A stretch of DNA of 64,000 nucleotides from Coptis chinensis (taxonomy: Eukaryota > Streptophyta > Magnoliopsida > Ranunculales > Ranunculaceae): contig CM027381.1 in the NCBI GenBank assembly GCA_015680905.1, positions 88,003,501-88,067,500 on the forward strand. Reading direction: 5' to 3'. The translations under genes were made by a program, and so were the position numbers. How positions within the stretch are numbered: position 1 is the first letter of the stretch; each line of letters starts with the position of its first letter. This document shows, piece by piece, positions 22,580 through 35,870 of the stretch. Under the pieces are notes generated by a model. It searched no databases. It was not told where the DNA came from and was given only the letters and a program-made list of their open reading frames with translations.

Positions 22580-24060
22580 GGGTGATTATCTTAAAGGCTT
22601 GAAGCCCATTCCCCTTGATAATCTTTCCACTTGCTCTTTTGTAAACAGATCCACAATGTTATCTTTTGACCTTACATAGTTGATTGAGATAACTCCATTT
22701 GAGAGCAATTGTCAAACGGTGTTATGTCTACGACAGATGGTCAAGACTTCCCGTTATACATGCTACTCTGTGCTCTACCAATAGCAGATTGGCTGTCATA
22801 GTGTATATACATTGCTGGCACAAGTTTAGTTCAGTTTGAAATATCCTCTAAGAAATTTCAAAGCCACTTTACTTCTTCTCTAGCCTTGTCCAATACTATG
22901 AATTCTGATTCCATAGTGGACCTCACTATGCATGTTTGTTTTGAGGATTTCCAAAAAACAGCTGCACCTCCAAGTGTAAAGACATATCCACTTGTGGACT
23001 TTGAGTCTTTAGTGTCAGATATCTAATTAGCATCGCAGTACCCTTCTGGAACGGCTAGATATCTTGTATAGTGCATACCGAAATTCTAAGTATAGTATCC
23101 CAAAACTCTCAGTATGGCAGTCCAATGATCTCTGCCAGGATTGCTCGTATATCAACTTAGCTTGCTTACAGAGTATGCTATATCAGGCCTTGTACAGTTC
23201 ATGACATACATTAACTGTCAAGTATACGAGAGTACTTTAGTTGAGATATGCTATCTCCAATATTTTTGGCTAAATGAAGATTTACATCAACTGGTTACCT
23301 TTTTGGTGTGATGTTATATTTCTTGAACTTTTCAAGAGTTTTCTCAATGTAATGAGATTGTGATAGAACAAGTCCATCCTCCATCCTAGAGATCTTAATT
23401 CCTAAGATAACATCAGCGACACCTAAATCTTTTATGTCAAACTTATTAGACAATATTTGTTTGGTAGATTTTATGACATCCATATTAGCATATCGTCTAC
23501 ATAGAGACAAACAATGACACATCCATTTTTAGTGCTTTTGACATAGACACACTTGTCACACTCATTTATTTTGAAACCGTTTGACAACATTACATTGTCA
23601 AATTTCTCATGCCATTACTTAGGTGTTTGCATGAATCCATATAAGGATTTAACAAGCTTGCAAACTTTCATTTCTTGTCTAGGAGCAATAAACCCTTTGG
23701 GTTGTTCCATGTATATTTCTTCATCTAACTCACCATTCAAGAATATAATACCGTCTTTACATCCATTTGATGTATCTCAAATCCATGTATTAATGTTATT
23801 GCTATTAGCATCCTTATGGAAGTTATTTTTGTAACTGGTGAGTAAGTGTCAAAATAATCCAATCCTTCCTTTTGTCTAAAGCATTTGATCACAAGTTTAG
23901 CTTTATACTTGTTGATTCATCCATTAGTCTTAAATTTTTTTGTGAATATCCACTTATATCTCAAAGTCTTGGAACCTGGTGGTAAATCCACCAATTCCCA
24001 TGTATGATTTTGCATTATGGATTCAATCTTGCTATTTATTGCTTATTTCTAATAAATAGC
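22580..24060 (-). pseudogene. copia reverse transcriptase and RNase H, decayed
   Basis: The RT active site CLYVDDML is readable at about 23515-23490, just before a frameshift to TKQILSNKFDIKDLGVADVI. RNase H remnants include [19 protein letters not shown] and [20 protein letters not shown] at 22980-22850. The end is NYVRSKDNIVDLFTKEQVER. Many frame changes are present. Confidence 0.75.
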
Positions 24061-24660
24061 TTATGAAGATGACATTGCCTCCTTAAACGTTTGAGGATTA
24101 TTTCCCAACAAGTATGTTAAAAATTTAGGTCCAAAAGACGTTGACGTTCTTGATCTTTTGCTACGTCTAGGTTCCTCCTCAATTTTTCTTTGTGTAGGAT
24201 GGTGACTAGTTGTAGCATTTAAAGTTCTTTTTGTTGAACTTGGCTCTATACACATGTTATATGGAAATATATTTTCAAAGAATGAAGCATTGCTTGACTC
24301 AATAATCGTATTAACATGAATATCTTGAATCTCTGATTTATGAACCAGAAAACGATATACACTACTATTGTTTGCATATCCAATGAATACACAATCAATA
24401 GTCTTGGGTCCTATCTTTACCTTCTTAGGTTTTGGGACTTCTACTTTTGCAAAACACCCCCACACTTTCAAGAATTCGTAGGAAGTCTGATGACCTTTCC
24501 ACAATTCGTATGGTGTTTTAAGTGTCTTCTTGTTAGGAATCTTGTTAAGTATGTAATTGGCAGAAAGCAAGGCTTCCCCCCACAAATTCTGGGGTAAACT
24601 AGAACTTAATAACATAACATTCATCATCTCTTTTAGAGTTCGGTTTTTTGCGCTCTGCAA
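24061..24660 (-). pseudogene. copia integrase C-terminal region
   Basis: Typical copia text: KNRTLKEMMNVMLLSSSLPQ, WGEALLSANYILNKIPNK, TPYELWKG, FLKVWGCFAKVEVP and the GKR-like turn VFIGYA. It is separated by stops from the HHCC/core segment. A Ser/Arg-rich spacer toward RT follows. Confidence 0.8.
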
Positions 24661-24802
24661 TACCGTTTAATTGAGGTGAATAAGGAGTCGTAGTTTGATG
24701 AATGATTCCATGTTCATAATAGAAACCTTCAAAAGGTTATTCATATTCACCTCCTCTATCGCTTCTTATAGCCTTAATCTTTTTGCTTAGTTGATTTTCA
24801 AC

Positions 24803-25498
24803 TTAATTTTTATAGTGTTTGAACACTTCAGTTGCCTCATCTTTACTTCTTAACAAGTAAACATAACAGTATCTTGTGATATCATCAATAAAAGTAATGA
24901 AATACTTTTTACCACCTCTAGTTTGCACAAACTTAAGATCACATATATCTATGTGTATTAAGTCTAAAGGTTCAGTACTTCTTTCAACGGAATGAAAGGA
25001 TGATCTGGTCAACTTGGATTCTACACAAGTTTCACATTTATGGTGTGGGTTTATTTTTATCTTTGGTATATAGTCCAAATTAATTAATCTACGTAAAGTG
25101 TCATATTTAACATGTCCTAATCTACCATGCCATACATGTGAAGACTCAATCAAGTAAACAGAAGATTAAACTTTATTGACGCTCTTTGGTGCAATAATAA
25201 AACAAGACATCCTAAAGAGCCCATCACTTAGATAGCCCTTGCCCACAAATATATCATTCTTAGTTAGTACAAATTTATCAGAAACAAAGACTAACTTAAA
25301 GCCATTCTTGTCAGGCACATAGAGAACTTCATTCAGAGTTAGTTCCTTCACATAAGTCAACCTCACCACCTTTCCTTTACCTTCAACCTTGGATGTAGAA
25401 GAGTTTTCCATAAAGAGTTGTTCTTCCTTTTCCACAATATGATAAGTGGTGAACATTGACTTGTTGGAGCATATGTGGCGAGTAGCACCAGTATCCAC
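24803..25498 (-). pseudogene. copia protease and integrase N-terminal region
   Basis: An aspartic protease begins with the catalytic DTGA (MDTGATRHICSN, 25498-25463). After a stop near 25165 the pre-integrase/HHCC region continues: [28 protein letters not shown]. The integrase core starts with DLIHIDICD and [20 protein letters not shown]. Frames are interrupted between segments. Confidence 0.8.
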
Positions 25499-25600
25499 CT
25501 ACCATTCCCTTTCATTTCCAATCATGAGACATTCAGAAACCACAGGAGATAGGTTCATGTCATTAACATTGTTAGCAAGCTTGTCCATTGTCACATTTGC

Positions 25601-26480
25601 TTAAGTCTTTTGCTTCTTGTACTTCTTTGGCTTGCGACATTCACTTGCCTTATGTTCAGCCTTCACACAGTTGTAGCACTTGCCCTTGAACTTAGTAGGT
25701 GAACTACTCTCTTCGCCTTGAGCTTTGTCTTGGCGCTTCCTCTTTCCCTTAACATTTGATCCTTCCACAACATTGGCCTTTGCCACTATGGGATCCTTGC
25801 CCTTCTTCTCAGATAGATGGTTATCCTTCCTCTATCCTTAGACGAATGATTAGTTCTTCAAGATTCATCTCCTTGCATTTATGCTTGAGATAGTTCTTAA
25901 AATCCTTCCAAGATGGTGGTAACTTCTCCACCATAGCAGCTACTTGGAATGATTCACTCATACTCATTCCTTTAGCAATAACATCATGTAGGATTACTTG
26001 AAGTTCTTGAACTTGGCTTATGATAGTCTTAGAATCTGTCATTTTGAAATCAAGAAATCTGCCAACTATGAATTTTTTCATGCCAGCATCTTCACTCTTG
26101 TATTTCTTGTCCAAAGAATCCCAAAGTTCCTTAGCTGTCTTGAACACACAATACACATTGTATAATGAGTCAGCCAACCCACTAAGGACATAAATTCTAC
26201 ACAAGAAATCAGCATGAAACCAAGCATCCTTGGCCAAAACCTTCTCCTTGTCAGTTTCATCAAGGCTTACACCAGGAGACTTATCCCACAGAAACCTCGC
26301 CAAGTTAAGGTTAAGGGTGGTCAGATAGAAGAGCATCTTCTGTTGCTAGTGCTTGAAATCATTTTCATTGAACTTTTCAAGCTTCTCCCCATGAGGAACA
26401 GAATGGGGAACAACAATAGGAACTGCAACAGGAACAACTGAAGGAACAGGGACAACAGTAGTAATTGGTGGTGTTGTCAT
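25601..26480 (-). pseudogene. copia gag with zinc knuckle
   Basis: ATG at 26480 (MTTPPITTVVPVP). An in-frame TAG near 26350 replaces an expected Trp. The gag body follows (LWDSLDKKYKSEDAGMKKF and MVEKLPPSWKDFKNYLKH), then after another break a CX2CX4HX4C knuckle CYNCVKAEHKASEC at about 25690-25640 (CCHC, nucleic-acid binding). Packages element RNA in functional relatives. Confidence 0.8.
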
Positions 26481-27235
26481 TTCTGAAATAGAAATACACC
26501 TTGTTAATCCTTAAAACCAAAAAAGAAAACAGAGACAAATTCTGTTTGGTAAAGAAGAAAAAGAAAAAGAAATCTGTCTTAAGTTGTTAGGAATATACAA
26601 CTTAAATGTACTTACTCTTTACCAATCACCAAATATACAACTTAAATGTACTTACTCTTGTAAGTGTCTTATATTTCTTTGTTAAATCCGAGCCTAGTGT
26701 AGAAACATTATGTCCTTAAGACAGACTTTTCCTTTCATGATGCTTGAAGGTTGATGGGAAACTGTCTCCCAAGATAGAACGGATTTCTTCTATAGAAAGC
26801 TAGCACTTCAATTATATAGAATCAGCGAACACAACATAATATTATTTGACTAAGAACAGAGGGAGAAGAGAAAGATCATAAATGTGTGATCTGGTGTGTC
26901 GTTCTCTCCAAATTCGTCCACTATTTATAGGTGAGAAGTGCCTTTTCGAAACATCACAATGACTCTTTGAAAAAGTTAAGCACCTCTTTGAAAAGTCACA
27001 TGTTTCGAAAGAACGCACTATTTCGGCATAAAGCACTGTTTCGAACCAGTGCCTATTTCGAAAGGTCGCACCTTTTCAGCATAATACATTATTTCAAACT
27101 AGTTCACATTTTGAAAGGTCGCACCTTTTCAACATAATGCATTGTTTCGAACCAGTGCACCTTTTCGAAAAGGTTTTTCCTCTTTTTACGTACTGTTTCA
27201 AGTGAAACTCATTTCATCTTAAGTGGGGTAACTTG
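26481..27235 (-). repeat. Probable leader/5' LTR of the copia element with tandem repeats
   Basis: Lies where the 5' LTR should be, but exact LTR ends could not be fixed because no partner LTR was found. A 27-bp direct repeat (ATATACAACTTAAATGTACT..) occurs twice near 26593-26660. At 26930-27180, units of about 60 bp with GAAAGGTCGCACCTTTTC and CATTGTTTCGAACCAGTGC repeat about three times. Confidence 0.5.
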
Positions 27236-27252
27236 GGAGACAAATTACTAAT

Positions 27253-28130
27253 TCATATCTCAATGGATTTGTACAAATCCATTTTTCTAACACAAACCTT
27301 TTCATGCTTCTCTATCTTCCTTGTCGCTGCTCTATTAGCTGTTTCTCCCACCTCAAAGTCACCATTCCCCAGCCCTACTAACAGAGAGACGCTTGTTACA
27401 TCAACACATGCATGTTTTTCCTCAAACCAACTGTAAATCAAGACATCCGCCGGCCGAAGTGTCGATCTGCCATTATTCGGATAAGTGAGAAAGTTAATGG
27501 GAGCCTCTTTCTTCACTTGCACCCCATCCCTCTAAATTGCATCACATAAAACGTCTCTAACATGATCATGTCGGTATTTAAAACCGGAAAATATCTACAA
27601 TGTGTTGTATGGTCCCTAAAGGTATCTAGTTTGCTCTTTTTACATACAGAGCAAAAACCACCATCAGATTACAGAGAAATCATAAAACGATACCAGAGAA
27701 TAACACAATACTCCACCTGTGACATACGCTGTCCAAGTCCATCCATCGGAATAACAAGTAAAAAATATTTTGCATGTTTCAATTTCAAGCACCCAATGAT
27801 TGTTTTCTAACGAGTAGATAACTTAAAATCCCTTTCAAGACCAACAACAATCTTACCGTAGAAAGCTTCCGCCAAATTTTTTTGAGGTTTTCAGGGGACG
27901 GTAGCATTCACAGTCAGAGTATTAAGGTTAAAATCAGATAGACAGAGATGCAATGCACTATTAGCATCATCAAGAATCTCACTCATAGGCACCGGGTCAC
28001 AACTCTTAAGAATGTGGTTATGAAACTTATAAATCTGAAAACGAGAGGCAACAAAAGCAAAGGCAGAGACATCAGTGGCACAATAGACATCTAACCCACC
28101 AAGATGTAAAAGAAGTGTCGCTAAACCCAT
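27253..28130 (-). pseudogene. Two fragments of a dispersed plant RT-associated protein family
   Basis: 28130-27891 encodes LGGLDVYCATDVSAFAFVAS and ends SDFNLNTLTVNATVP. 27522-27253 encodes NNGRSTLRPADVLIYSWFEE, KHACVDVTSVSLLVGLGNGD and ATRKIEKHEKVCV. Both, in this order, resemble the C-terminal part of a family commonly labelled 'reverse transcriptase-like' in plant genomes (from memory). The 370 bp between them and everything beyond is lost or unrecognisable, so this is a relic. Confidence 0.5.
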
Positions 28131-28660
28131 CAGTTGCTATTATTTTTAATTTATTTTTTTGCTGGATATGATTCACAAAAATCATGTATACTAGTGTACT
28201 GTTACCCGTACCTTTATATTTTTGTAAAAAATAATAGCAACAAAATGTTTCAAGGGAACTAATTTGTTATCATTTTAATTATGCAAAAAAATAAATATTA
28301 CGCCATACAAAGAATATATGTATAGCAGGAAGAAATGTCTGATTTGTTTTTTTATTATTTTTATTTTTCTGTTATCATTTTAACTTCCGTCATTGATCAT
28401 TGTTTCCCTTCTAGTCCCAACACCAAAATTTTTGCCACCAAGCATGCCAAAAGAACCGCTGCGACTTCCTACACAGACACTTCTGCATTCTCCTACATCA
28501 TATCCATATCATTGCAACCTCCTTGTACACGGATAGTTGCGCCTTCTCTAATGTCTCCTCCTCCAGATTGCCTACTGATAAAAGCCAAAAATTATAGTTT
28601 TAACCCCTTTAATAATATTACTTTAGACCAATTATGTAATTAATAAGTAAGAGTTAGTAC
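28131..28660. other. Spacer without recognised gene
   Basis: AT-rich. A 102-codon plus-strand frame at 28335-28643 has no family resemblance I can name. Confidence 0.4.
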
Positions 28661-30292
28661 TGTTATCGTGTTTTTGTGTATTTCAGGCATTGGAGTCGAA
28701 TATGTGCAGAAATGCGTCCATTTTACAAGATAAAGGAGCAAGGATTGGTTGCTAAGAAGTTCTATGATAAAAGGCCAAGATTCAAGGAGAAAAAGCCTTT
28801 TTAAAGCCCGGTAAAAGCTGAAAAGTCAAAGTTAACGCGGGCAGAAACAGTGCATAAAAGTCAGCAAAACTTCCGAAGGCCGTATCTTTGGACTCAGACC
28901 TCAGAATTGGGCCTACCTTATGTCAAAACGACCGTGTCGGAAAGAGCTTTCCAATGGTCTAAGACTTGACCCAATCAGAGGAGCAAAAGTGGGCGAAAAG
29001 TCCATGGAAGTCAAATCTAACTGAAAAGACCTCTGTGGACTGAAGAAATTGGGTTTTGGGTTCGATTTTCTGGCCCAAAACATGGCTCCTCAGCCCATGC
29101 ACGAAAAAATGGATCTGGTCTCCTCCATTTGTATGGAGAAGACTTAACTCTTAAGATTACCTAGATCTAGATTAGAAAATTAGGTTAGACTCTATTAATT
29201 AGTTAGAATAGCTTGTTTTAGATCTAGTTTTTTTTACATTCAATTAATTAGTTTTAGAATTCAAGTAATTAGTTCTATTACCTTGTTTTAATTTAGATTT
29301 AGCTTTGTAGCCTCCATTAGAACCATTTAATAAAAGCTTAATTATTATTCAATTTAATTGCTTCTCTTTCTATTATGTATTCTTTTCATTATTTTGTTCA
29401 TGATAGTCCCATGAATCAAATCTAAACTTCCATTAGAGGGAGTTGAATGAAGCTTTGAGAGGACTTGATTTGTTAGTATAGATTTGTTGTTTAGGATTTT
29501 AAGTTTATGTTTTTCTTGACTTAGAGATAAGAAGAGTTTAACCTAAACTAGAGAATAATGAGTTTGCCGTGAGAATGGAAACAAGCTTTCTCTCATGCTA
29601 ATTATTTTATGACTAGAGATAGTATAAAGTAATTAGAGATCATTAAAGGTCTAGCCTTTATATTTTAATCTTGTGTGAGAATATCTAGACTAGGGTTTTC
29701 TATACAAATCTATGCTAGCATGTTAAGAACTTAAAAAGTGGATTTCAATCTCTCTCTAGCTTTCTCCATATTTGATTCATCTATATTTTTATTAGTTTAG
29801 TTAATATAGAGTTATTTAAATCCATAGTATAATCGTAGAATAGAAATTTCACATCACACATTACTCTCACCTAGGGGTGTAATACGGGGCGGGTCGGGTC
29901 AACTGTGGTCAAATAGTGATGGGGCGGGGCGGGGCGGGTTGAAGTGTCATGTCTTAGTACTATCACCCGGCCTGTTGGGTCAGCTTACGGGGCGGATTTT
30001 GGGCGGGTCATTCGGGTCGGGTGGAAATTATCATTTTATCCCAATTTCACCTAAAAAAAACTTTCTAATTCTGCAAGTAATATATTTCCAATTCCTAATA
30101 TAGAGAAAAAAAATGGAATCAATCAATAAAAAATAAACAAAAATAAAAAAACTTGAACTTGAACCCAAAACCATATCTGCAAATTTGAAACTTCTTTCTC
30201 GTGATTTATTTGTAAATTGATTATTTTCCATAGCATGATAAAATGAAGATGAGAGTGAGGATCTATGGTACAAAACAATAAAATAAAATATA

Positions 30293-30755
30293 GGGTTAGT
30301 TAGACTTACCCCCCATTACTAGTTCCAACTAGGGATAGATACCCCCATTTTCAAAAATATTAGGGTCACTCCCCCATTTTCACGTGCCGTCCAAGTCAAC
30401 AAGTCTTGACTGTTATCTCGAAAGTCAACTATAGTGAAAAGACCAAACTACCCTTAGCCATGACTTTGAGTCATCACACCAGGTCAAATTAGACACGTGT
30501 CACGATATCCAACGAAAAAATCAAAGGTCAGAATTGATCCAAAGAAAAAGACACCAACTACCCCTGATCTTGTAATTACTCTTTTGCCACCGAACTATTT
30601 ACCAAAGTTTGAACTGTGAAACACGTGTCGCCATCCTGTGAAAGTAATCCAACGGTCATAATAGATTACCAAAGAAATTACTTCTCAGTCAAAGTAGATA
30701 GACACGTGGAGTCATCCAGCGCATTCTATCCAATGGATCGAAACTAAATTGCAGT
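30293..30755 (+). repeat. MULE left terminal inverted repeat
   Basis: Matches 41740-42196 in reverse with few differences, for example the block AGACACGTGGAGTCATCCAG near 30710. It contains CACGTG/ACACGTG motifs. A 24-bp direct repeat TTATCACTGATCTAGTGTTT follows just inside, at about 30845-30900. Confidence 0.9.
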
Positions 30756-32371
30756 TTTACGTCCAATCACCTTGTATAAAGAGCCAAGTCTATTTTTTTT
30801 AAGCGGGAAGAAACTCCATTGTTGTCTCCATTGTTGTGAGGATTTATCACTGATCTAGTGTTTGAGCATTCTTGAGTTATCACTGATCTAGTGTTTGAGC
30901 GTGCTTGTTAGAACATCACAACAACACTTAATTATTTTTATAGAACTGTATATGTTTAAAGTTATAGGCATTTGAATTTGTCAAAGGTGATGTAGTTATA
31001 TACATTATTCAGTAGAACCGTGCAAGCCTCATCAACTTGAAGGTGTTATCAACTGCAAGGCATCATCTTTGTCTTAGATCTGAAGGTAATCAACTGAAAT
31101 TCATGATTTATTAATGCTTTTAGACTTGTTTGCTTCTAAAATAGTTGTTTAACAGTGATTTTCTTCTTCATTAAATACCATGGCTGATGATGAAGTGAGA
31201 AACCTGTTGATTCACTATGTGGGTTTCTTTAAGACACCTCGTAGAGAAGGTTAACACTTCGTCAAAAAAAGATTTCACTAGTAAAAAGGAAGTTTAGATG
31301 ATGAATGTAGATGGTGATAAACTAAATATGTTGGACATGCAATCGACTTGAAAGATTTATTGTTGGATGTCAACATGGAAAGAGGTCAAGCCGGGCTTAC
31401 ATTGTTGGTGGTAAAGTAGTTCATGTAGTGACCGATCTTTGATTTATTGGAGATGTGGAGACAGTTGGTTAGCAACTGGATGGGTACTTGTGATGTTTAT
31501 GTTGAAAATAAAGTTTATGACATGACCGAAGCCATACCGAAGTAGAAGTTGAAGACCCCACAGTTGAAGCTTTGAATACAAAAGGAAAAAAAAGTTGTGC
31601 AAGAAGAAGTTGGTAGGAAAGGAAAAGGAAGCAGATCCACACCAAAGAAAGAGACAACCAACCGAGTATGCCAAGTCCGGAGAGAGACAACCGAGAAGAG
31701 AAAGGGTGGGAGAAAAGTCAAAGGAAAGAGTGTCATTGTTGATGAAGATGACCCGCTTTGGTCTAATGTGGGGACCTTTGATGTCAACACATACAATGTT
31801 CTCATCTGAAGATGAGCTAGATGATGATGAAGGTATTGAAGTTCCCGTTGTGAGAAAAAAGTAGCAAAGAAAGCCTCCACCTCCAAATGTTGAAGAATTG
31901 AACTAAGAAGAGGAGTATCACAAAGCACACACTCATCCGAAGATGAATTGAGTATATGATTCCAAGTTCCGCAGAGTACTATAACTATGAAGGTGAGACC
32001 GTAGATGTGTATATAACTGAGGCCAATGATGTTAGGCCACACATTGTTGAAGATGAGTGGGAAAGAGGTATGGAGTGGCCTAATATCAAAATATTGAGGT
32101 AGGAGATTAAGGATTACTGCATTAAGAATAGATTTGTGGGTAGGATGGTTGTGAATAAGTCATACAGAATTCTAGCTATCTGTGAGGCTAGTGGGTGTCC
32201 CTGGAGGGCTTACTAGAGGAAAAAGAAGAGTGATGGTTTTACAATGAGACTGAGCACTTTTAACAATGAACATAGATGTGCTGCTGATACAGACTACAAG
32301 AATAGAATGGCTGATGTAGTTTGGGTGGCCACTGTTATGTTGGAACATATGAAGGTACATCACAAGACTTG

Positions 32372-35300
32372 TGTAACGCCCGTATTTAAAATACGTATTT
32401 ATCTATTTATTAATTAATTTATTTATTTATTTAATATTTGTTGGATTGGATTTGGATATGTGGGCCTGGTTTCTGGGCCCGAGTCTGTGTTGGGCTTGGG
32501 TTTCAAACCCAAGTATATAATCACATTGTTCTAGATAATAGGGTTCTTGGAGAATAAAAATAAAATAAAAATGGAGGCAGAGATAAAAGTTGGATTGCTA
32601 GAGGGTGGAGCGCGACGATTCGGACTACGAGGGATTTGTCGAGCTGTTAGTTAAGGTGAGTAGTTATATTTTTACTCTATTTCACAAAAGCTTTACTGTC
32701 AGAGTTTTAGTTCGCGCTTAGTTTTCTGCTTTTCCCATGTCGGGTTATTTTTCTCGTCATCACATGAAATTTTTGGATTGGTTAGATGTTAGTATAGTTA
32801 TTTAGTTAAGCATTGAAATACTTAATAGAACTGTTGGAGCTCTGTAGAGGTCATTAATGGCGGCCAAGACTAGGACCAAGATATCGCCAGTACCATTTTT
32901 ATGTAACTGGAAATGTGGTTTTTGTTGTGTTGTGGACGGATGATGGGTTGTTTGATGTCGGGGGGTTATGTGTTGGATGTTGGTTATTGGTGTTTGGGTG
33001 GGCAATCGGAACTGGCGGTGGCCGAACCGGTGGTTGAGCTATTTTTTTTGTTTAATTGGAGTGTGGGGCTTTTATCTAGACTAGTGTATAGTTGATTGTA
33101 GTGGGTGGGGTTGTCGAAGGAGGGTTGTCAAAGCTCGGAGAGAAGCCATTAATGGCGGTGAGAAGCTTCCAGATCCAGTTTTGGGTTGAAGATTTTAAAT
33201 TCAAGAATGGAGTTTTAGCTTTCATTAAAGTGGTAGGGGTTGTCGTGGGGATCAAAACCGTGGGCTTGAAATGGGCGGACGATCGGAGATGGTGGTGGCT
33301 GGAACTTGCTGGTGCGCTGGTGGAGAAGGTGACCGAAGTCACGATCTAGTGCACCCAATTCTTTTTCCAGTTTCTAACTTAGGTGGGCTTGGGCCGAAAA
33401 CCATAGGTCTGTTTTTGGTTGGGCCGGATATTAACTTAGAATGCTTGGGCCGAAGTAAATGGGTTTTGTTTGGTTGGGCCGGATTCTTTTCTTTTAATTT
33501 TGGTTGGGCCTTTTCCAATTAGTTTGTTTTTTATGGGGCCAGTTCTAATTTTTGTATTCATGGGCCGGTTTTCTTTTATTTTGTGGTATCAGGTCATTTT
33601 GGTTTTAAGTGGATCCGCTCCCTTTAGATATTTCCAAGGGCTAAATCTATTGTTGGGCGGTTTCGATTTGCTTTTATGTTGGATTCGCTAACATTATTTG
33701 AATCTTTGGTTGAGTCATAGGCTTGGCTAGTTGGGTCCGAACCATGACCGTAACTGTTACTTTAGTCATGAGCCCATGAGCCATGCACCTTTGCCCTTAG
33801 CCATGAACCATGGCTATGACCCTGGAACCTGTCGAACATGGAAACGACAGTTTGACTTTGACAATGATGTGTTGATTTTGACCTTGACTTTGACTATTGA
33901 CCATTAACCGTTGACTTTGACCTTTGACCGTTGACTGTTGACTTTGACCTTTGACCATTGACTGTGGAATGTTGACTTTTTCCAGTTTTTCACATATTTA
34001 AGAATATGGACAAATGTAGTAATAAAATATTGTTGATATTGTATAACCTTGTTTGTCATTATCTAATTAAGTTTTGACGTGAGTAGTACAATATACTATT
34101 GGCACGTAACTAGAGGGGAATTCTGATAATAAGAATTTGATATAAATATTTTTATGAGTATTAAATTATATACGGACTTAGATTTATGGACTTTAGTATT
34201 GGGATTTGATTGTGGACTGTGGACTGTTTAATTGTGCTACGTTTTATGTTATAAATTGTATGGACAAATCAAATGCTAAAATGCTGTGGAAGCTTGTATA
34301 AATTTGGTTGTCGTTATCTAAAAATGATTTGACGTTGATATTGTGTATATTTTGACACGTGACGAGATAGAAACTTTAGGAGATATAACATTCCTAAAAC
34401 GTTATAAAAATGTATGCGATACATTTGAAGCAATTGTGGCGTTATATAATATGTTGGGATATATATATTAAATGCAATAGTTTTAGATAAATAAATGTAT
34501 AGACACTCTATTATTTTATCTGTGAGATGCTAGTAGAGTATTTGTGGATATTTCCCACGGGAGTGTGGCGTAGTGCAATAATATATTGGCACGTGAAAGA
34601 ATGAAAGTGGTTATGAGATATAATTGAGATATTTCTAAATATTGTGGCTTAGTGCAATAAGGTATTTGACCTGCACGTGATATAGTGGAATTATTATGAG
34701 TCATAGATGTATGACACTTGAATAAATTACGTAACGAAAATCCTAGAACCTAGCTACCACAGCTCATGTGATTTGGCCCTTCGGGCGTTTCAGTGAATCT
34801 GAATGGCCCTTCTGGCGTAAGTAATGTGATTGGCCCTTCTGGCATTTCAGTAAAGTTGAATGGCCCTTCTGGCGTATCCGAATAGTGGCTTGATTATTCC
34901 GTTCGCAAAATAGAACGAGACGCGATATATTATTTTATGCGAATAGTGGCGATACTTGCATAATGGCTTTCGTGTGTGAGGGTTACTTGGTGTCGCGGCA
35001 TCCCGCCAGGTAGTTACGCACGAAAGTGGTTCATTATGTAAGGGGAGACATGTGGATGTACATGTTCGGCGTTGGGAAGCGATTGTGGTAGCCAGGGAAA
35101 CTAGGTAAGACATAGATACGACGTGATTTTAGGGACACACAAAGAAAGCCTTAATTAATATAATTATGGTAATATGTTGGTTAATTAATGATATATCTTT
35201 AGATAGATGATTGTATATGCTTGGCTGGTTATAGTTTAGTTAGAACCTAAGGCGCCTCGTGGAGGAACTAAATGCCTTTTTATTATGCGTATGGTTTGTT

Positions 35301-35870
35301 GTGTGGTTAGTGGAAAGTTAAGGCGCTTCAGTGGAGGAACTACCTGCCTTACTTAGTGTAGTTAAGAATGTCGTATTAATTGTTGGAAGTTAAGGCGCCT
35401 CGGTGGAGGAACTAACTACCTTATTTAGTGTGTATATATATGTATAAGTATATATTATATTTTAGAGCTACTCACACCAGCATTTTTATAATGCTGACCC
35501 GATTTGCATATTTGCTTATTGGGTGTGCTCATTAAATGAACATAGTTTATAAGTCTTGACAGGTTTAGTGTGGAAGAAGATTGGTTGCTGCTTGTGGTTT
35601 GCGTTAGCGTCACATTTCAAGATAGGTTTTGTTTTCCTTTGAGGTGATATAGATTTTCAGTTGAGATAAGGTTATTTGCATTTTCATTTGTTAATTTTTG
35701 TAATGAAGAGGACTTTTGTTTAAGTAAAAATTTTTATTGGTTTTTAATTATCAGCATATTTAAACTGTTTATGGGTTTTTGGGAGTTGAGAGTGCGTCAC
35801 ACCTCGAAGATCGAGGAGTCAGGAACAAATATTGTTTTTTCCGAATTTTGTCGAAATTCGGGGTGTGACA
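32372..35870 (+). mobile_element. Solo LTR (large gypsy-type), 5-bp TSD ACTTG
   Basis: 3499 bp from TGTAACGCCCGTATTT to TTCGGGGTGTGACA, flanked by exact ACTTG at 32367-32371 and 35871-35875. Removing it restores a continuous MULE transposase frame, so it inserted into an exon. No gag-pol is present. TGTAACRCCCC-type ends and LTRs of several kb fit Ty3/gypsy Tat-group LTRs; the family name is inferred. Interior features: a dense TTGAC array (33850-33985), GGCCCTTCTGGCG repeats (34775-34880), and TTAAGGCGCCTCGGTGGAGG-type repeats (35245-35425). Confidence 0.8.
33850..33985 (+). promoter_or_regulatory. W-box-like TTGAC array in the solo LTR
   Basis: More than ten TTGAC cores in about 135 bp, several as TTGACC or TTGACT (for example CCGTTGACTTTGACCTTTG). 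TTGAC[CT] is the WRKY-factor site. The same array recurs inverted at about 51250-51345. Whether it binds WRKY proteins here is unknown. Confidence 0.5.

Larger units (their letters stand above)
22556..26480 (-). mobile_element. Degenerate Ty1/copia retrotransposon, coding part
   Basis: The order on the minus strand is gag, protease, integrase, RT, RNase H, which defines Ty1/copia. All domains are broken by stops and frameshifts. No 3' LTR is visible at the left end, where copia sequence directly joins the LTP-like gene after RGMGFKPLR and a stop. A leader and probable 5' LTR lie to the right (26481-27235). Non-functional as read. Confidence 0.85.

Noticed and set aside
31515-32042. 175-codon minus-strand frame
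   Set aside because: Antisense of the decayed MULE transposase N-terminus and of low complexity.
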